From NCBI RefSeq assembly GCF_019457515.1, contig NZ_CP080421.1:1116001-1180000 (forward strand): a stretch of DNA of 64,000 bases, in the 5' to 3' direction. This document shows positions 27,873 to 36,962 of the stretch, piece after piece. Source of the DNA: Shewanella mesophila (lineage in GTDB: Bacteria > Pseudomonadota > Gammaproteobacteria > Enterobacterales > Shewanellaceae). A program made the position numbers and the translations under genes. Positions within the stretch are counted from its first letter, which is position 1; the number at the start of each line of letters is the position of its first letter. The notes beneath the pieces are model-generated. The model ran no database searches, was not told the origin of the DNA, and was given only the letters and a program-made list of their open reading frames with translations.

Positions 27873-28346
27873 ATGAAGGGTCATCCGAACGTTATTCGGC
27901 AACTCAATAAGATTTTGACGTTTGAATTGACGGCGATTAATCAGTACTTCTTACATGCACGTATGTATAAAAATTGGGGCTTAGAAGAGCTCAACGAGAA
28001 GTGCTACAAAAAGTCGATTCAAGATATGAAGCATGCCGATAAGCTCATTGAGCGGGTGCTGTTCCTCGAAGGTTTACCTAATCTGCAGCAGTTAGAAAAG
28101 TTACGTATTGGCGAAAACCCGCAAGAGATGCTGCAATGCGATAAGAGTATGCTCGAAGAGCAACTGGTTGAATTACGCAGTGTGATTAGCCTTTGTGAGA
28201 CGGAGCAAGATTATGTCAGCCGAGAAATTTTAGAAGATCTACTCGAAGATGAAGAAGCCTATCTTGATTGGATAGAAGCGCAGCAAGATCTGATTAAAAT
28301 GACCGGCATCCAGAATTATTTACAAGCGCAGATAGAGTCTGACTAG
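27873..28346 (+). CDS. bfr: Bacterioferritin, heme-binding type, ferroxidase site degenerate
   Basis: 157 residues, a four-helix bundle subunit. Met52, the heme ligand between two subunits, is kept. Ferroxidase residues compared with E. coli Bfr numbering: E18 kept, E51 is Asp, H54 kept, E94 is Leu, E127 kept, H130 is Tyr. So this chain probably binds heme but cannot oxidise iron well. It starts a two-gene operon; the second gene follows 10 bases later and has the complementary residue set. The shell likely contains both chains. Confidence 0.93.
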   Translation: MKGHPNVIRQLNKILTFELTAINQYFLHARMYKNWGLEELNEKCYKKSIQDMKHADKLIERVLFLEGLPNLQQLEKLRIGENPQEMLQCDKSMLEEQLVELRSVISLCETEQDYVSREILEDLLEDEEAYLDWIEAQQDLIKMTGIQNYLQAQIESD

Positions 28347-28356
28347 GGAGGTTAGA

Positions 28357-28824
28357 ATGAAAGGTGATCAAGAGGTGATCGATACGCTAAATCAACTACT
28401 CACCGGTGAGCTATCGGCGATGGATCAATATTTTGTGCATGGACTCATGTATGACGACTGGGGGCTAACAGAATTACATGAGCGTATTTCCCATGAGTCG
28501 GACGATGAGCGAGAGCATGCGAAAAAGTTGGTTGAGCGGATCCTCTTTTTAGAGGGAACGCCAGACGTCGCTAGCCGTGAGGCGCTTAATATCGGTAAGA
28601 CCCCGCAAGAAATGCTGCAAAACGATCTTAATTATGAATATAAGGTGGCAGACAATCTGCGCAAAGCGATAGCCTTATGTGAAACGAAGAAAGACTTTCC
28701 ATCTCGTGAGTTATTGGAACTCTTGTTAGAGGAAACAGAATCAGATCATATGTATTGGTTAGAGAAACAACTTGGTCTTATCGATAAGGTCGGTCTACAG
28801 AACTACCTCCAGTCTAAGATGTAA
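28357..28824 (+). CDS. bfr: Bacterioferritin, ferroxidase type, lacks heme Met
   Basis: 155 residues. All ferroxidase residues are present (E18, E51, H54, E94, and E128/H131 equivalent to E127/H130), but position 52 is Arg, not the heme Met. This chain should oxidise and store iron and not bind heme itself. Partner of the preceding gene, with GGGAGGTTAGA before the ATG. Iron storage in the cytoplasm. Confidence 0.93.
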   Translation: MKGDQEVIDTLNQLLTGELSAMDQYFVHGLMYDDWGLTELHERISHESDDEREHAKKLVERILFLEGTPDVASREALNIGKTPQEMLQNDLNYEYKVADNLRKAIALCETKKDFPSRELLELLLEETESDHMYWLEKQLGLIDKVGLQNYLQSKM

Positions 28825-28869
28825 TTATCTATATTTGGACTTTCTGGACTGAAAAAGTTTGAACGCCAC

Positions 28870-28895
28870 ATAAGCCACCCATCAGGGTGGCTTAT
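28870..28895 (+). terminator. Hairpin after the bfr pair
   Basis: ATAAGCCACCC at 28870-28880, loop ATCA, GGGTGGCTTAT at 28885-28895. The following bases are only moderately T-rich. Confidence 0.8.
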
Positions 28896-28973
28896 TCATT
28901 TCTGTCCCGTCCTGAGATAATTTGCCTCATGACCCTCTTTGTTAGGCGTTATCAATGGGGAAATATTTGTGTA

Positions 28974-28989
28974 CTGTTTAAATGTACAG
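28974..28989. promoter_or_regulatory. LexA (SOS) box before dinB
   Basis: CTGTttaaatgtACAG matches the CTGT-N8-ACAG core, extended as TACTGT...ACAGTA. It lies 28 bases before the TTG start of dinB and would be expected to repress it until DNA damage. Confidence 0.92.
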
Positions 28990-29016
28990 TATTCTTGGCG
29001 GTGGAGGTAAGCACCG

Positions 29017-30096
29017 TTGAAAAAGATTATCCATGTGGATATGGACTGTTTCTATGCAGCCGTCGAAATGCGAGATTTTCCTGAATTAAGGGGCAAGCCT
29101 ATCGCGGTAGGCGGGCGCAGCGATCGCCGCGGCGTGATAAGCACTTGTAACTATGAGGCTCGCGAGTATGGGGTGCGTTCGGCAATGGCATCGGCTCACG
29201 CATTAAAACTGTGCCCTACGCTGATTTTAGTACCAGGACGTATGGATGTTTATAAAGATGTGTCGGCGCAAATTCGTAGCGTATTTGCCCGTTATACCGA
29301 TTTAATTGAGCCACTCTCACTGGATGAAGCCTACCTAGATGTCACTGACTCTGATGCCCATCATGGCTCTGCAACCTTAATCGCTCAGTCTATTCGGCAA
29401 GAGATCTATGAATTAACTGGATTAACCGCCTCGGCAGGGATTGCGCCGGTTAAGTTTTTGGCAAAAATCGCCTCAGATCTAAATAAGCCCAATGGCCAAT
29501 ATGTAATAGTCCCCGATGCGATAGCGGAATTTGTAAAAACCTTGCCCCTGATAAAGATCCCCGGAGTAGGCAAAGTCACTGCGGCTAAGCTCGAAGAGAT
29601 GGGGCTTCATACCTGTTTGGACGTGCAACAGTTCTCAGAGGCTAGATTAATAGAGAGATTTGGTAAATTTGGTGCTGTGTTGATTGAGCGTGCTAAGGGA
29701 GTCGATCCTCGGGGAATATCACCGAATCGCGAGCGTAAATCAGTAGGGGTGGAAACCACACTGGCCCAAGATATTTATACCTATGAGCAGTGCGAGTCGG
29801 TAATGCCGCAACTTATTCACGAGCTAGCAGCCAGGATTAACCGCAGCGCCTCGGCGCGACGGATTCATAAGCAGGTGGTTAAGCTTAAGTTTGATGATTT
29901 CAAACAGACCACGATAGAGCAGCGTAGCGACGAGGTATCGGTGAAGCTGTTTTACGACCTGCTCAGCCAGGCACTGGAGCGCCGCGCCGGCCGTGGTATT
30001 CGCCTGCTGGGTGTCTCAGTCGGTCTCGAGAGTGAGCTTGCTCATGCCGGGCTGGATGAGGCCGAGTATGGTGCGCAGATGGATCTCGGGTTTTAG
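29017..30096 (+). CDS. dinB: DNA polymerase IV DinB
   Basis: A 359-residue Y-family polymerase. Catalytic acids D8 ([12 protein letters not shown]) and D103/E104 (SLDEAYLDV) are present, with the [17 protein letters not shown] finger/thumb segment and the little-finger domain ([11 protein letters not shown]). It copies past damaged bases. The start is a TTG at 29017 preceded by GGAGG with 9 bases spacing; no ATG in a suitable position. Its C-terminus lacks a typical long beta-clamp tail, ending AQMDLGF, which may itself act as a short clamp motif. Confidence 0.95.
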   Translation: MKKIIHVDMDCFYAAVEMRDFPELRGKPIAVGGRSDRRGVISTCNYEAREYGVRSAMASAHALKLCPTLILVPGRMDVYKDVSAQIRSVFARYTDLIEPLSLDEAYLDVTDSDAHHGSATLIAQSIRQEIYELTGLTASAGIAPVKFLAKIASDLNKPNGQYVIVPDAIAEFVKTLPLIKIPGVGKVTAAKLEEMGLHTCLDVQQFSEARLIERFGKFGAVLIERAKGVDPRGISPNRERKSVGVETTLAQDIYTYEQCESVMPQLIHELAARINRSASARRIHKQVVKLKFDDFKQTTIEQRSDEVSVKLFYDLLSQALERRAGRGIRLLGVSVGLESELAHAGLDEAEYGAQMDLGF

Positions 30097-30205
30097 CGTT
30101 AACCCTATTACCCTTTTTAGCTTGTAGCTTGGATGGTTATTGCGCCTAGTTATATTTTTGAAGCTTTACCCTTCATGGCAATCTAACGCCTACCCGGCGG
30201 GGCTG

Positions 30206-30247
30206 TGCAGATACGCCTGTGACACGCTGCGCGTCTTTAGATCTGCA
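30206..30247. repeat. Long-stem inverted repeat in a degenerate intergenic region
   Basis: TGCAGAT at 30206-30212 pairs with ATCTGCA at 30241-30247, with partly complementary ACGC/GCGT inside. A second hairpin CGGCGGC (30307-30313) with GCCGCCG (30320-30326) lies 60 bases on, and the two elements read as pieces of a GC-rich repeat. The whole gap 30097-30749 is 653 bases with no clear gene. Confidence 0.5.
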
Positions 30248-30472
30248 TGGATGCCGAACTGGCTGTTAAACAGGGATGTTGTTTGAATATATCCCTATAC
30301 GCTTCACGGCGGCGTCCATGCCGCCGAGAGCCAAAAACGTGTTTACACCGGATATCCAACGTCTCTTCGATTTAGCGGTATTTCGGTACGAGTAGCGAAC
30401 CTAAAGGCTGGGTTATTTTTGCCCAAAATGAGGCTGTCAAATGCCTAGGGTTCTGGGGCCAGTTCAGGTCAT

Positions 30473-30637
30473 GTGAAAACTGGAAATAGTGATTTAATTA
30501 AATATATAAATCAATCTCAATACCTTGAGTTTAAAAACAACAAAATCGAAATCCTCAATGGCTTTTCAGAGCATTGCTTAAACGTATTTGAAGACTTCTT
30601 TCATGAGCTTTTTGCACGAATGGAAGCGTTAAAATAA
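30473..30637 (+). pseudogene. Possible C-terminal remnant of a lost gene
   Basis: From a GTG at 30473 (the frame opens after a stop at about 30447) an A/T-rich frame of 54 codons runs to the TAA at 30635-30637. The product is Asn/Phe/Glu rich (FKNNKIEILNGF, FEDFFHELF), has no ribosome site, and is notably lower in GC than the repeat-rich DNA before it. It looks like the tail of a larger coding frame whose front has been lost. I do not recognise the family. Confidence 0.3.
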
Positions 30638-30749
30638 ATATAACAAGTGACTGTGGTGTTTCGTCAATATAACCTGCCGGCTCCTTGTTTTTAAATGTGG
30701 CATTGAGGGGTAGAATGCCGCTAGCGTTTTACAACCAATGGAGATGGAA

Positions 30750-31157
30750 ATGGAGTATCCGGTAAAAGGGGCGTGTCAGTGTGGCGGTGTGACTTATGAG
30801 CTGCATTCGGCGCCTTTGATGGTGGTGGCATGTCATTGTAAGGAGTGTCAGAAGCTCTCAACCAGTGCCTTTAGCATCACGGCGATGGTGAATAGCGATA
30901 GCATAGTGTTTCAGGGAGAGATGGCCGAGTGGAGCCGTGTGGCCGATAGCGGCAACATCAATGGCGCTAAGTTTTGTCCCACCTGCGGCAACCGCATCTA
31001 TCATTTCGACCCTAAAGACCCGAGTAAGATTAAACTCAAGCCGTCGAATCTGTCTGACACCAGCCTGATCGTCCCCACAGTTCATGTATGGGCCAGCGAG
31101 AAGCAAAGCTGGTTTACCATCCCCGAAGGCGTCGCCGTTTACGATAAGCAGCCTTAA
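30750..31157 (+). CDS. GFA (CENP-V/glutathione-dependent formaldehyde-activating) domain protein
   Basis: 135 residues from the ATG at 30750 (in-frame ATGs also at 30738 and 30744; GGAG at 30740-30743 favours 30750). Zinc-binding Cys: CQCG near the start, CHCKECQK, and CPTCGNRIY, the full set of the beta-tent fold GFA domain. The family includes S-(hydroxymethyl)glutathione synthases and many of unknown role; real formaldehyde activation is not proven for most. Confidence 0.85.
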   Translation: MEYPVKGACQCGGVTYELHSAPLMVVACHCKECQKLSTSAFSITAMVNSDSIVFQGEMAEWSRVADSGNINGAKFCPTCGNRIYHFDPKDPSKIKLKPSNLSDTSLIVPTVHVWASEKQSWFTIPEGVAVYDKQP

Positions 31158-31313
31158 CCCAATATAACCAATAGGATTTCTCAGCATTTGCTGCCCCCAT
31201 GCACTGCACCTGCCGTAGACAATTCATAACAATGTGAGTTAATGCTGTCGTTCGTTACGGTAAGCACTTTACCGTCGAATGTGGCACCGACGCTACATTT
31301 GTTTGCCAATAAA

Positions 31314-31337
31314 AAAGGCGTCTCGTTAGACGCCTTT
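31314..31337 (-). terminator. Terminator for pepD
   Basis: AAAGGCGTCT at 31314-31323 pairs with AGACGCCTTT at 31328-31337 around CGTT. On the minus strand it is followed by a T-run. Confidence 0.92.
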
Positions 31338-31365
31338 CTCATCGATAACCTAGTTACGCTATCTA

Positions 31366-32826
31366 TTATGCTTTAGCTGGAATACGTTCTAGTACTGCTA
31401 GAAGTAGTTTCCAGTATTGATCGACGGTCTCAATTAACACCATCTCATCTGGGCTGTGTGGGAAGCGAATGGTGGGGCCAATCGATACCATATCCATCTC
31501 TGGATAAGGCTTCTTAAATAGACCGCATTCAAGACCTGCGTGGATCACCATAATGGTTGGCTCTTTATTATAAATCGCCTCGTAGGTATCTTTCACAATT
31601 GCCATAACAGGTGAGCTGCTATCTGGCTTCCAACCAGGGTAAGCACCGCTAAATTCAACCTCTGCACCGGCTAAGCTGCTCAGCGCCGTTAGGTAGCCTT
31701 CAACTTCTTCACGCCCTGAATCGATCAGTGAGCGAATTAAGCAAAGAATATTAACAGATTCCCCTTCGGTCGAGATCACGCCGACGTTTAATGAGGTTTC
31801 TGTTACGCCTGCTATCTCATCGCTCATGCGCATTACGCCATTTGGACAAGCATGTAGCAGATCGATAAGGGTTTGCTGGGCATCTTCACTCATGACTTGA
31901 GTTGCCGCAGGGCTTTCTTGCAGGGTTAACTGCATATCGGGATCTGCAATGGCTAACTCTTGACGAACGAGAGCGGTAAACTCTTGCATTAACTCATTGA
32001 GGCGTGCCACATTTTCACCTGGCAGCATAAAACTCACGCTCGCCTCACGTGGGATCGCGTTGCGTAGTGAGCCGCCTGTAAAGTTAGTGAGTTCGAGTGC
32101 TAACTCATCGGCGTGGTTAAACAAGAAGCGAGCCAGTAGTTTGTTAGCATTGCCGCGGCCTAAATGGATGTTTACCCCTGAGTGTCCCCCTTTTAGACCC
32201 GAAATTGACAGTGTGTAGGTCGAGTTTGTAGGCTCTGGTGCTTGCCATACCATAGGGACGTCAATTTGCGCATCGACGCCACCGGCACAACCCATATAGA
32301 TCTCACCCTCTTGTTCAGAGTCGGTGTTGATCAAGATCTCAGCATCGAGATAACCCGCTTCTAAACCAAATGCGCCAGTCATGCCGGCTTCTTCATCTAT
32401 GGTCAGTAACACTTCTAACGGGCCGTGAGGAATGTTATCGCTGCCCAGCACGGCTAGCGCCGATGCCATGCCGATACCGTTGTCTGAGCCTAAGGTTGTT
32501 CCCTTAGCTTTGACCCATTCGCCATCGATATAAGCTTCGATCGGATCTTTCTCAAAGTCATGGACTTTATCTGCGTTTTTTTGCGGCACCATATCGATAT
32601 GAGCTTGTAGCGCAACAGTTTTGCGATCTTCCATACCAGGGGTAGCTGGTTTTTTGATGATAAGGTTGCCGACTTTATCTTCGACAATGCTGAGCCCTTT
32701 ATCTTTAGCCCAGTTTTGAATGTATTGACTTAATGCTTGCTCATGCTTTGATGGGTGCGGAATCGCACAGATCTGTTCAAACCATTGCCAAAGCGCTTGA
32801 GGTTGTAACTGGCTTAATGTGCTCAC
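31366..32826 (-). CDS. pepD: Aminoacyl-histidine dipeptidase PepD
   Basis: A 486-residue M20 metallopeptidase (E. coli PepD is 485). Zinc-site motifs: QAHIDMVP at about 80, GSDNGIGMASALAVL with the bridging Asp, TIDEEAGMTGAFGLE with the catalytic Glu, and VIHAGLECGLF near the end. It splits Xaa-His and other dipeptides in the cytoplasm. Monocistronic, divergent from the M17 gene. Confidence 0.95.
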   Translation of the reverse strand: MSTLSQLQPQALWQWFEQICAIPHPSKHEQALSQYIQNWAKDKGLSIVEDKVGNLIIKKPATPGMEDRKTVALQAHIDMVPQKNADKVHDFEKDPIEAYIDGEWVKAKGTTLGSDNGIGMASALAVLGSDNIPHGPLEVLLTIDEEAGMTGAFGLEAGYLDAEILINTDSEQEGEIYMGCAGGVDAQIDVPMVWQAPEPTNSTYTLSISGLKGGHSGVNIHLGRGNANKLLARFLFNHADELALELTNFTGGSLRNAIPREASVSFMLPGENVARLNELMQEFTALVRQELAIADPDMQLTLQESPAATQVMSEDAQQTLIDLLHACPNGVMRMSDEIAGVTETSLNVGVISTEGESVNILCLIRSLIDSGREEVEGYLTALSSLAGAEVEFSGAYPGWKPDSSSPVMAIVKDTYEAIYNKEPTIMVIHAGLECGLFKKPYPEMDMVSIGPTIRFPHSPDEMVLIETVDQYWKLLLAVLERIPAKA

Positions 32827-33074
32827 GGACTAACTCCTCTGTATTAAAGGTCGCTGAGATCAAAATTGGCGATAGTTTATCACAGAGTCAAAGCCAGTGA
32901 GCTGATTTGCGCCTATGGGTTTATCGATAGTGTCATTTCAAGTTGCCACATTTATAGATTGATCTTGGTATTTCACTTGGCTTTGTCTGCTCAATAAGGG
33001 AATAATGCCACTACTATTTGCTCGGGTTATTCGGCGGAGATCGAAATCGGGGTTCACAAGCTATAGGAATGGAT

Positions 33075-34604
33075 ATGACTCCAGTTAATTTTGTTGATGT
33101 AAAAGATAATGATGCAATTTTTGAAGGCAGCGGTTGGGATGCCGTTATCGTCGTCACATCAAGTTTAGATGATATTGAGTTTGATGAGATCAGTCTGCTC
33201 GCCAGTCATGGTGCCAATATAGATGCCCGCGTTGGTCGTTCTGCGACCCTGTTGTTTGCTCCCGGCCTTGCTGGAGGCAGATTAATTGTGTCGCCGGTAC
33301 AAAACCATGCAAGCGATGTTCAAGATGTACGCGGTTATGCCGATGCTGCTCGCAAGGGCTTAAGCCTAGCGAAAGAGGCTGGCGCGCGTAAGCCTCTATT
33401 AGTGGTGTCACCAAGCCAACAGAGTAAGTATGGCCAATCTTTGTCTGTTGTTGCGCTAGCTTGTGGGCAAGAGCTTTGGCAGGCATTAGAGCTGCGCGAA
33501 GCCGTTAAACAGCGAGATGCTATCGAGTCTATCGGGTTGTTGGTGTCAACCGAGCAGGCCAAGGTGCTGAATGCGATAGAAACTGGCCGTCATCTAGCTC
33601 GCGATCTCTGTGGAACGGAACCTGAAAGAATGTCGGCGCCAAATTTTGCTCAATATTGCATAAATGCATTTGAAAATACCTGCCTTAAGGTGGCTGTGAT
33701 AGAGGATCGTGATGTACTCGAGCGCGATTATCCGCTGCTCAGTGCGGTTGGTCGTTCATCTTTTGCTGTGCTACGTCATCAACCTCGAGTGGTTAAAGTT
33801 GAGTATTGCGCCGATGGTGACATAGATCGTAGTTACTTCTTTGCTGGTAAAGGGGTGGTATATGATACTGGCGGCGCCGACATTAAGGTTGCAGGCGGTA
33901 TGGCGGGCATGAGCCGAGATAAAGGTGGTGCGGCAGCGGTTGCAGGGTTAATGAAGACATTATCGATACTTAAACCAAAAGGGATCCGTGTGGTCGCTGA
34001 ACTAGGATTGGTGCGCAACAGTATTGGCAGTGAAGCCTTTGTCAGCGATGAGATCATTACCAGTCATGCGGGTGTTCGAGTACGGATTGGCAATACCGAT
34101 GCAGAAGGGCGCTTAGTGTTGGCGGATCTATTGTCTCATCTGCGACTAAAAGCAATAAGCGCGCCTAGGGCGCAACTGTTTTCGGTGGCAACCTTAACCG
34201 GCCACGTTGTCCGTTGCTATGGTGGATATACTGCCGTCGTCGAAAATTCAGTTGCACGTGAACAAGGTGTGGGAGAGCGCTTGCAACAATTAGGCGAGGC
34301 GTGGGGCGAACCGCTCGAACTGTCTCGTTTGCGCCGTGAAGATTACGCTAAAATAGTCGATCCATCGGGTGCAGCGGACGTGCTTTCTTCTAATAATGCG
34401 CCTTCATCGGTCACTGCTCGTGGTCATCAATATCCTGCCGCATTTTTATTAGAAGCGTCTGGACTGCAAGCCCATGGGTTAAGCAGTGATAAACCGTTAG
34501 CTTATGCCCATGTGGATATTGCTGGCAGCGCGACCGAGGGCGATCCGCTTTATGGTAAGCCAACAGCAGCACCATTAGTCGGTTTATTACAACATCTTTG
34601 TTAG
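33075..34604 (+). CDS. Leucyl aminopeptidase family (M17) peptidase
   Basis: A 509-residue M17 peptidase when started at the ATG at 33075 (AGGA 7 bases before); the frame stays open upstream to a TTG at 33018. Metal and active-site motifs GKGVVYDTGGADIK, MSRDKGGAAAVAG and NTDAEGRL are intact, although the second metal region differs in detail from PepA. The N-terminal domain is less conserved. It removes N-terminal residues from peptides and lies beside pepD. It is not the canonical PepA type, so I give no symbol. Confidence 0.85.
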   Translation: MTPVNFVDVKDNDAIFEGSGWDAVIVVTSSLDDIEFDEISLLASHGANIDARVGRSATLLFAPGLAGGRLIVSPVQNHASDVQDVRGYADAARKGLSLAKEAGARKPLLVVSPSQQSKYGQSLSVVALACGQELWQALELREAVKQRDAIESIGLLVSTEQAKVLNAIETGRHLARDLCGTEPERMSAPNFAQYCINAFENTCLKVAVIEDRDVLERDYPLLSAVGRSSFAVLRHQPRVVKVEYCADGDIDRSYFFAGKGVVYDTGGADIKVAGGMAGMSRDKGGAAAVAGLMKTLSILKPKGIRVVAELGLVRNSIGSEAFVSDEIITSHAGVRVRIGNTDAEGRLVLADLLSHLRLKAISAPRAQLFSVATLTGHVVRCYGGYTAVVENSVAREQGVGERLQQLGEAWGEPLELSRLRREDYAKIVDPSGAADVLSSNNAPSSVTARGHQYPAAFLLEASGLQAHGLSSDKPLAYAHVDIAGSATEGDPLYGKPTAAPLVGLLQHLC

Positions 34605-34650
34605 TGGCTTAAGCCGTTAGCGAGTGGATGCTAGGGTAAATATTTGAAGG

Positions 34651-34676
34651 GGGAAAGCTAAGGCTTTCCCTTTTTT
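34651..34676 (+). terminator. Intrinsic terminator after the M17 gene
   Basis: GGGAAAGC at 34651-34658, loop TAAG, GCTTTCCC at 34663-34670, then a T-run. Confidence 0.93.
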
Positions 34677-34787
34677 GTTGCCGGATCACCGTTTCTAGAG
34701 ATATGTGATCTTGATGTGAGTCGAAATGTATTTTTGTCGTTATAAAATTACATATTTGCGGTTAATTTAAAAAAATGAAGAAAATAG

Positions 34788-34815
34788 TTGTAATAAAACT
34801 ACATTTAGCTATAAT
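34788..34815 (+). promoter_or_regulatory. Strong sigma-70 promoter of the small-peptide RNA
   Basis: TTGTAA at 34788-34793, 16 bases, perfect TATAAT at 34810-34815; A/T-rich stretch upstream as in UP elements. Transcription would begin about 34822. Between 34822 and 34984 three hairpins can be drawn: TAGACAC/GTGTCTA (34829-34843), TATCC/GGATA (34856-34870) and GGCT/AGCC (34915-34926). Confidence 0.72.
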
Positions 34816-34984
34816 GGCTCTCGTTGGTTAGACACGGTGTCTACCACCTCTAGTCTATCCAGGATGGATAATTCTCCAAGGAATCGAGCGACAAGTTGAC
34901 TCTGCGGCAGACTAGGCTTTTGAGCCAGTTAGCTAAGTTTAACTAGAGTAATTTTTATCACAACTTTGTTTAGGAGCTTTGACT

Positions 34985-35083
34985 ATGGCTTACACAGGAA
35001 TTCAACACGTTTATTGGCAGAAAAGTTGGTTTTGTACGAACGCTCTGCGTGGCGGGTTATTTGCTATGACTTTCAAGGGCTAA
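34985..35083 (+). CDS. Unrecognised 32-residue peptide inside a structured RNA
   Basis: Small frame starting ATG at 34985 after AGGAG (34972-34976, 8 bases away) and ending TAA at 35081. The product begins MAYTGIQHV and ends GGLFAMTFKG; it has Trp11, Trp15, one Cys and no membrane helix or signal peptide. The whole transcript runs from the promoter at 34.79 kb to the terminator at 35.29 kb, so about 160 bases precede and 200 follow the frame. It might be a leader peptide of a regulatory RNA, a dual-function sRNA, or a stress peptide. I do not recognise it. Confidence 0.6.
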   Translation: MAYTGIQHVYWQKSWFCTNALRGGLFAMTFKG

Positions 35084-35214
35084 CTACCCCTTATATCATC
35101 TGAACCTAGTTTAGTTGATATCAAGTAGTTGCATCATCCATCAACCTTATCCCTATTTGGGGACTTTAGACTCAAGTTGTATATTGCTTACGGTTAATCG
35201 TAATTGATATGCCA

Positions 35215-35297
35215 GTGTAACCCGCTAGCGCGGTAGCTCTATTCCTTTCGGAACACTTGAAACATGTCTTGCCTACTCTTTGAGTAGGCTTTTTTTT
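35215..35297 (+). terminator. Structured 3' region and terminator of the small-peptide RNA
   Basis: Nested hairpins CCGC/GCGG (35222-35233) and TTCC/GGAA (35242-35253), enclosed by AGTGT/ACACT, then the terminator GCCTACTC (35271-35278), loop of 3, GAGTAGGC (35282-35289) and eight T residues. The rest of the gap to 35481 contains only the likely permease promoter with TATAAT at about 35393-35398. Confidence 0.85.
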
Positions 35298-35481
35298 GCC
35301 TAAAATTCGGTAAAATCTCTCTTTGGTCACATCCTTGTATGTTCATCGAGTTATCACTTTCGCGTGACTCGCGTTTGCCTATTAGTTGAGTATATAATCT
35401 GCGCCGACGTTAGGTTGTTAACCTGGTGTTTACATCTACCCTACTAAAATGAATCATAATTAATTCAAGGAACCTTGTTCC

Positions 35482-36771
35482 ATGTTAGAAAAACTATTCA
35501 AACTGACAGAGCACCAAACGACATTAAAACAGGAGGTGATAGCGGGACTCACCACCTTTTTAACCATGGCGTACATTATTTTTGTTAACCCTATGATGCT
35601 CGCCGATGCGGGCATGGATCATGGCGCGGTATTTGTTGCTACCTGCTTGGCGGCGGCAGTCGGCTGTTTAGTCATGGGGATCGTGGCGAACTACCCGATA
35701 GCGCTAGCGCCAGGTATGGGATTAAACGCATTTTTTACCTATACGGTTGTAGGCGAAATGGGTTACAGCTGGGAAACGGCATTAGGCGCCGTGTTCCTCT
35801 CTGGGATCTGCTTCTTGGTGCTATCACTTGTCAAGATACGAGAGTGGATCGTTAACAGCATCCCTATTTCTTTGCGTCTTGGGATTGCCGCCGGTATCGG
35901 TCTGTTCTTGGCCTTAATTGGTCTCAAGAGTGCGGGTATCGTGGTCGCTAGTCCTGCAACGATTGTGACTATGGGTGATGTGACTGCATTTCCCGCAGTA
36001 ATGGCTGTGCTTGGTTTTTTCTTGATCATCGCCTTAGTGCATCGCGGCATGAAATCGGCGGTTATCATCAGCATACTGTTTATTACGGTTTTAGGTTTGC
36101 TGTTTGGTGATGTGCAATATAACGGTATGGTTTCTATGCCACCTTCAATCGCGCCGACGTTTATGAAGATGGATCTGTCGAGCGTATTAGAGATCAGCAT
36201 GTTGTCAGTGGTGTTTGCCTTCCTGTTTGTCGACCTGTTTGATACCTCTGGCACTTTAGTGGCGGTTGCGCAGCGGGGTGGTTTCCTCGATGAGAAGGGC
36301 CGTCTACCAAGGCTGGGTCGTGCACTCACCGCAGACAGTACAGCAACCATAGCGGGTGCAATGTTGGGCACCTCTACCACAACCAGTTATATCGAAAGCA
36401 CTGCGGGTGTGAGTGTGGGTGGCCGCACGGGGTTAACCGCAGTTGTTGTGGGTATTTTATTTCTATTGTCGCTATTTTTATCTCCATTGGCGGGGATGGT
36501 TCCTACCTATGCAACGGCTGGAACCCTGTTCTATGTGGCAATATTGATGATGTCTGGCTTAGTGCATGTTGATTGGGAAGATTTAACCGAAGCTGCGCCT
36601 GTCGTGGTGGTATGTATTTTAATGCCATTAACTTTCTCCATTGCGACGGGGATCGCCATGGGCTTTATTGCCTATGCCGCAATAAAACTGTTTAGTGGGC
36701 GATACAAAGATCTGACTATCGGCGTTGTGCTGTTGGCTGCACTGTTTTTAGCTAAGTTTATCTATGGTTAA
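35482..36771 (+). CDS. NCS2 family purine permease (AzgA-like)
   Basis: A 429-residue membrane protein with 12 to 14 helices. FLTMAYIIFVNPMML, the ALAPGMGLNAFFTYTVV loop and the FVDLFDTSGTLVAVAQRGG segment mark the AzgA/PurP branch that transports adenine, guanine or hypoxanthine with protons. The AGGAACC before the ATG is the ribosome site. I looked for a purine riboswitch and found none convincing. Confidence 0.9.
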   Translation: MLEKLFKLTEHQTTLKQEVIAGLTTFLTMAYIIFVNPMMLADAGMDHGAVFVATCLAAAVGCLVMGIVANYPIALAPGMGLNAFFTYTVVGEMGYSWETALGAVFLSGICFLVLSLVKIREWIVNSIPISLRLGIAAGIGLFLALIGLKSAGIVVASPATIVTMGDVTAFPAVMAVLGFFLIIALVHRGMKSAVIISILFITVLGLLFGDVQYNGMVSMPPSIAPTFMKMDLSSVLEISMLSVVFAFLFVDLFDTSGTLVAVAQRGGFLDEKGRLPRLGRALTADSTATIAGAMLGTSTTTSYIESTAGVSVGGRTGLTAVVVGILFLLSLFLSPLAGMVPTYATAGTLFYVAILMMSGLVHVDWEDLTEAAPVVVVCILMPLTFSIATGIAMGFIAYAAIKLFSGRYKDLTIGVVLLAALFLAKFIYG

Positions 36772-36821
36772 ACACCTTTGAGCTAATAATGTCGTCATGT
36801 GTCTTTGTTAGCGCATTCATT

Positions 36822-36850
36822 AAGGGTCATACAATGTATGACCCTTTTTT
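36822..36850 (+). terminator. Intrinsic terminator after the permease
   Basis: AAGGGTCATAC at 36822-36832, loop AAT, GTATGACCCTT at 36836-36846, T-run. Confidence 0.94.
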
Positions 36851-36962
36851 ATGGCATATATTTAACTAATGTAGGTTGTCGCTAATCTTTTGAGTCCTTG
36901 GCTACCAATTTTGCAGTGGATTGGGTATAACCTTAGGTTCGGTTTTTTCTTTCAATAAAAAA

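Noticed and set aside
34800..35481. Purine riboswitch before the NCS2 permease
   Set aside because: The conserved core bases and loop-loop pairing of the purine aptamer were not found; the unit ends in its own terminator and encodes a peptide.
35763..36380. 205-codon frame on the minus strand inside the purine permease
   Set aside because: Antisense to a well-conserved membrane protein; Pro/Thr/Arg-rich product without family features, the typical shadow of a hydrophobic gene.
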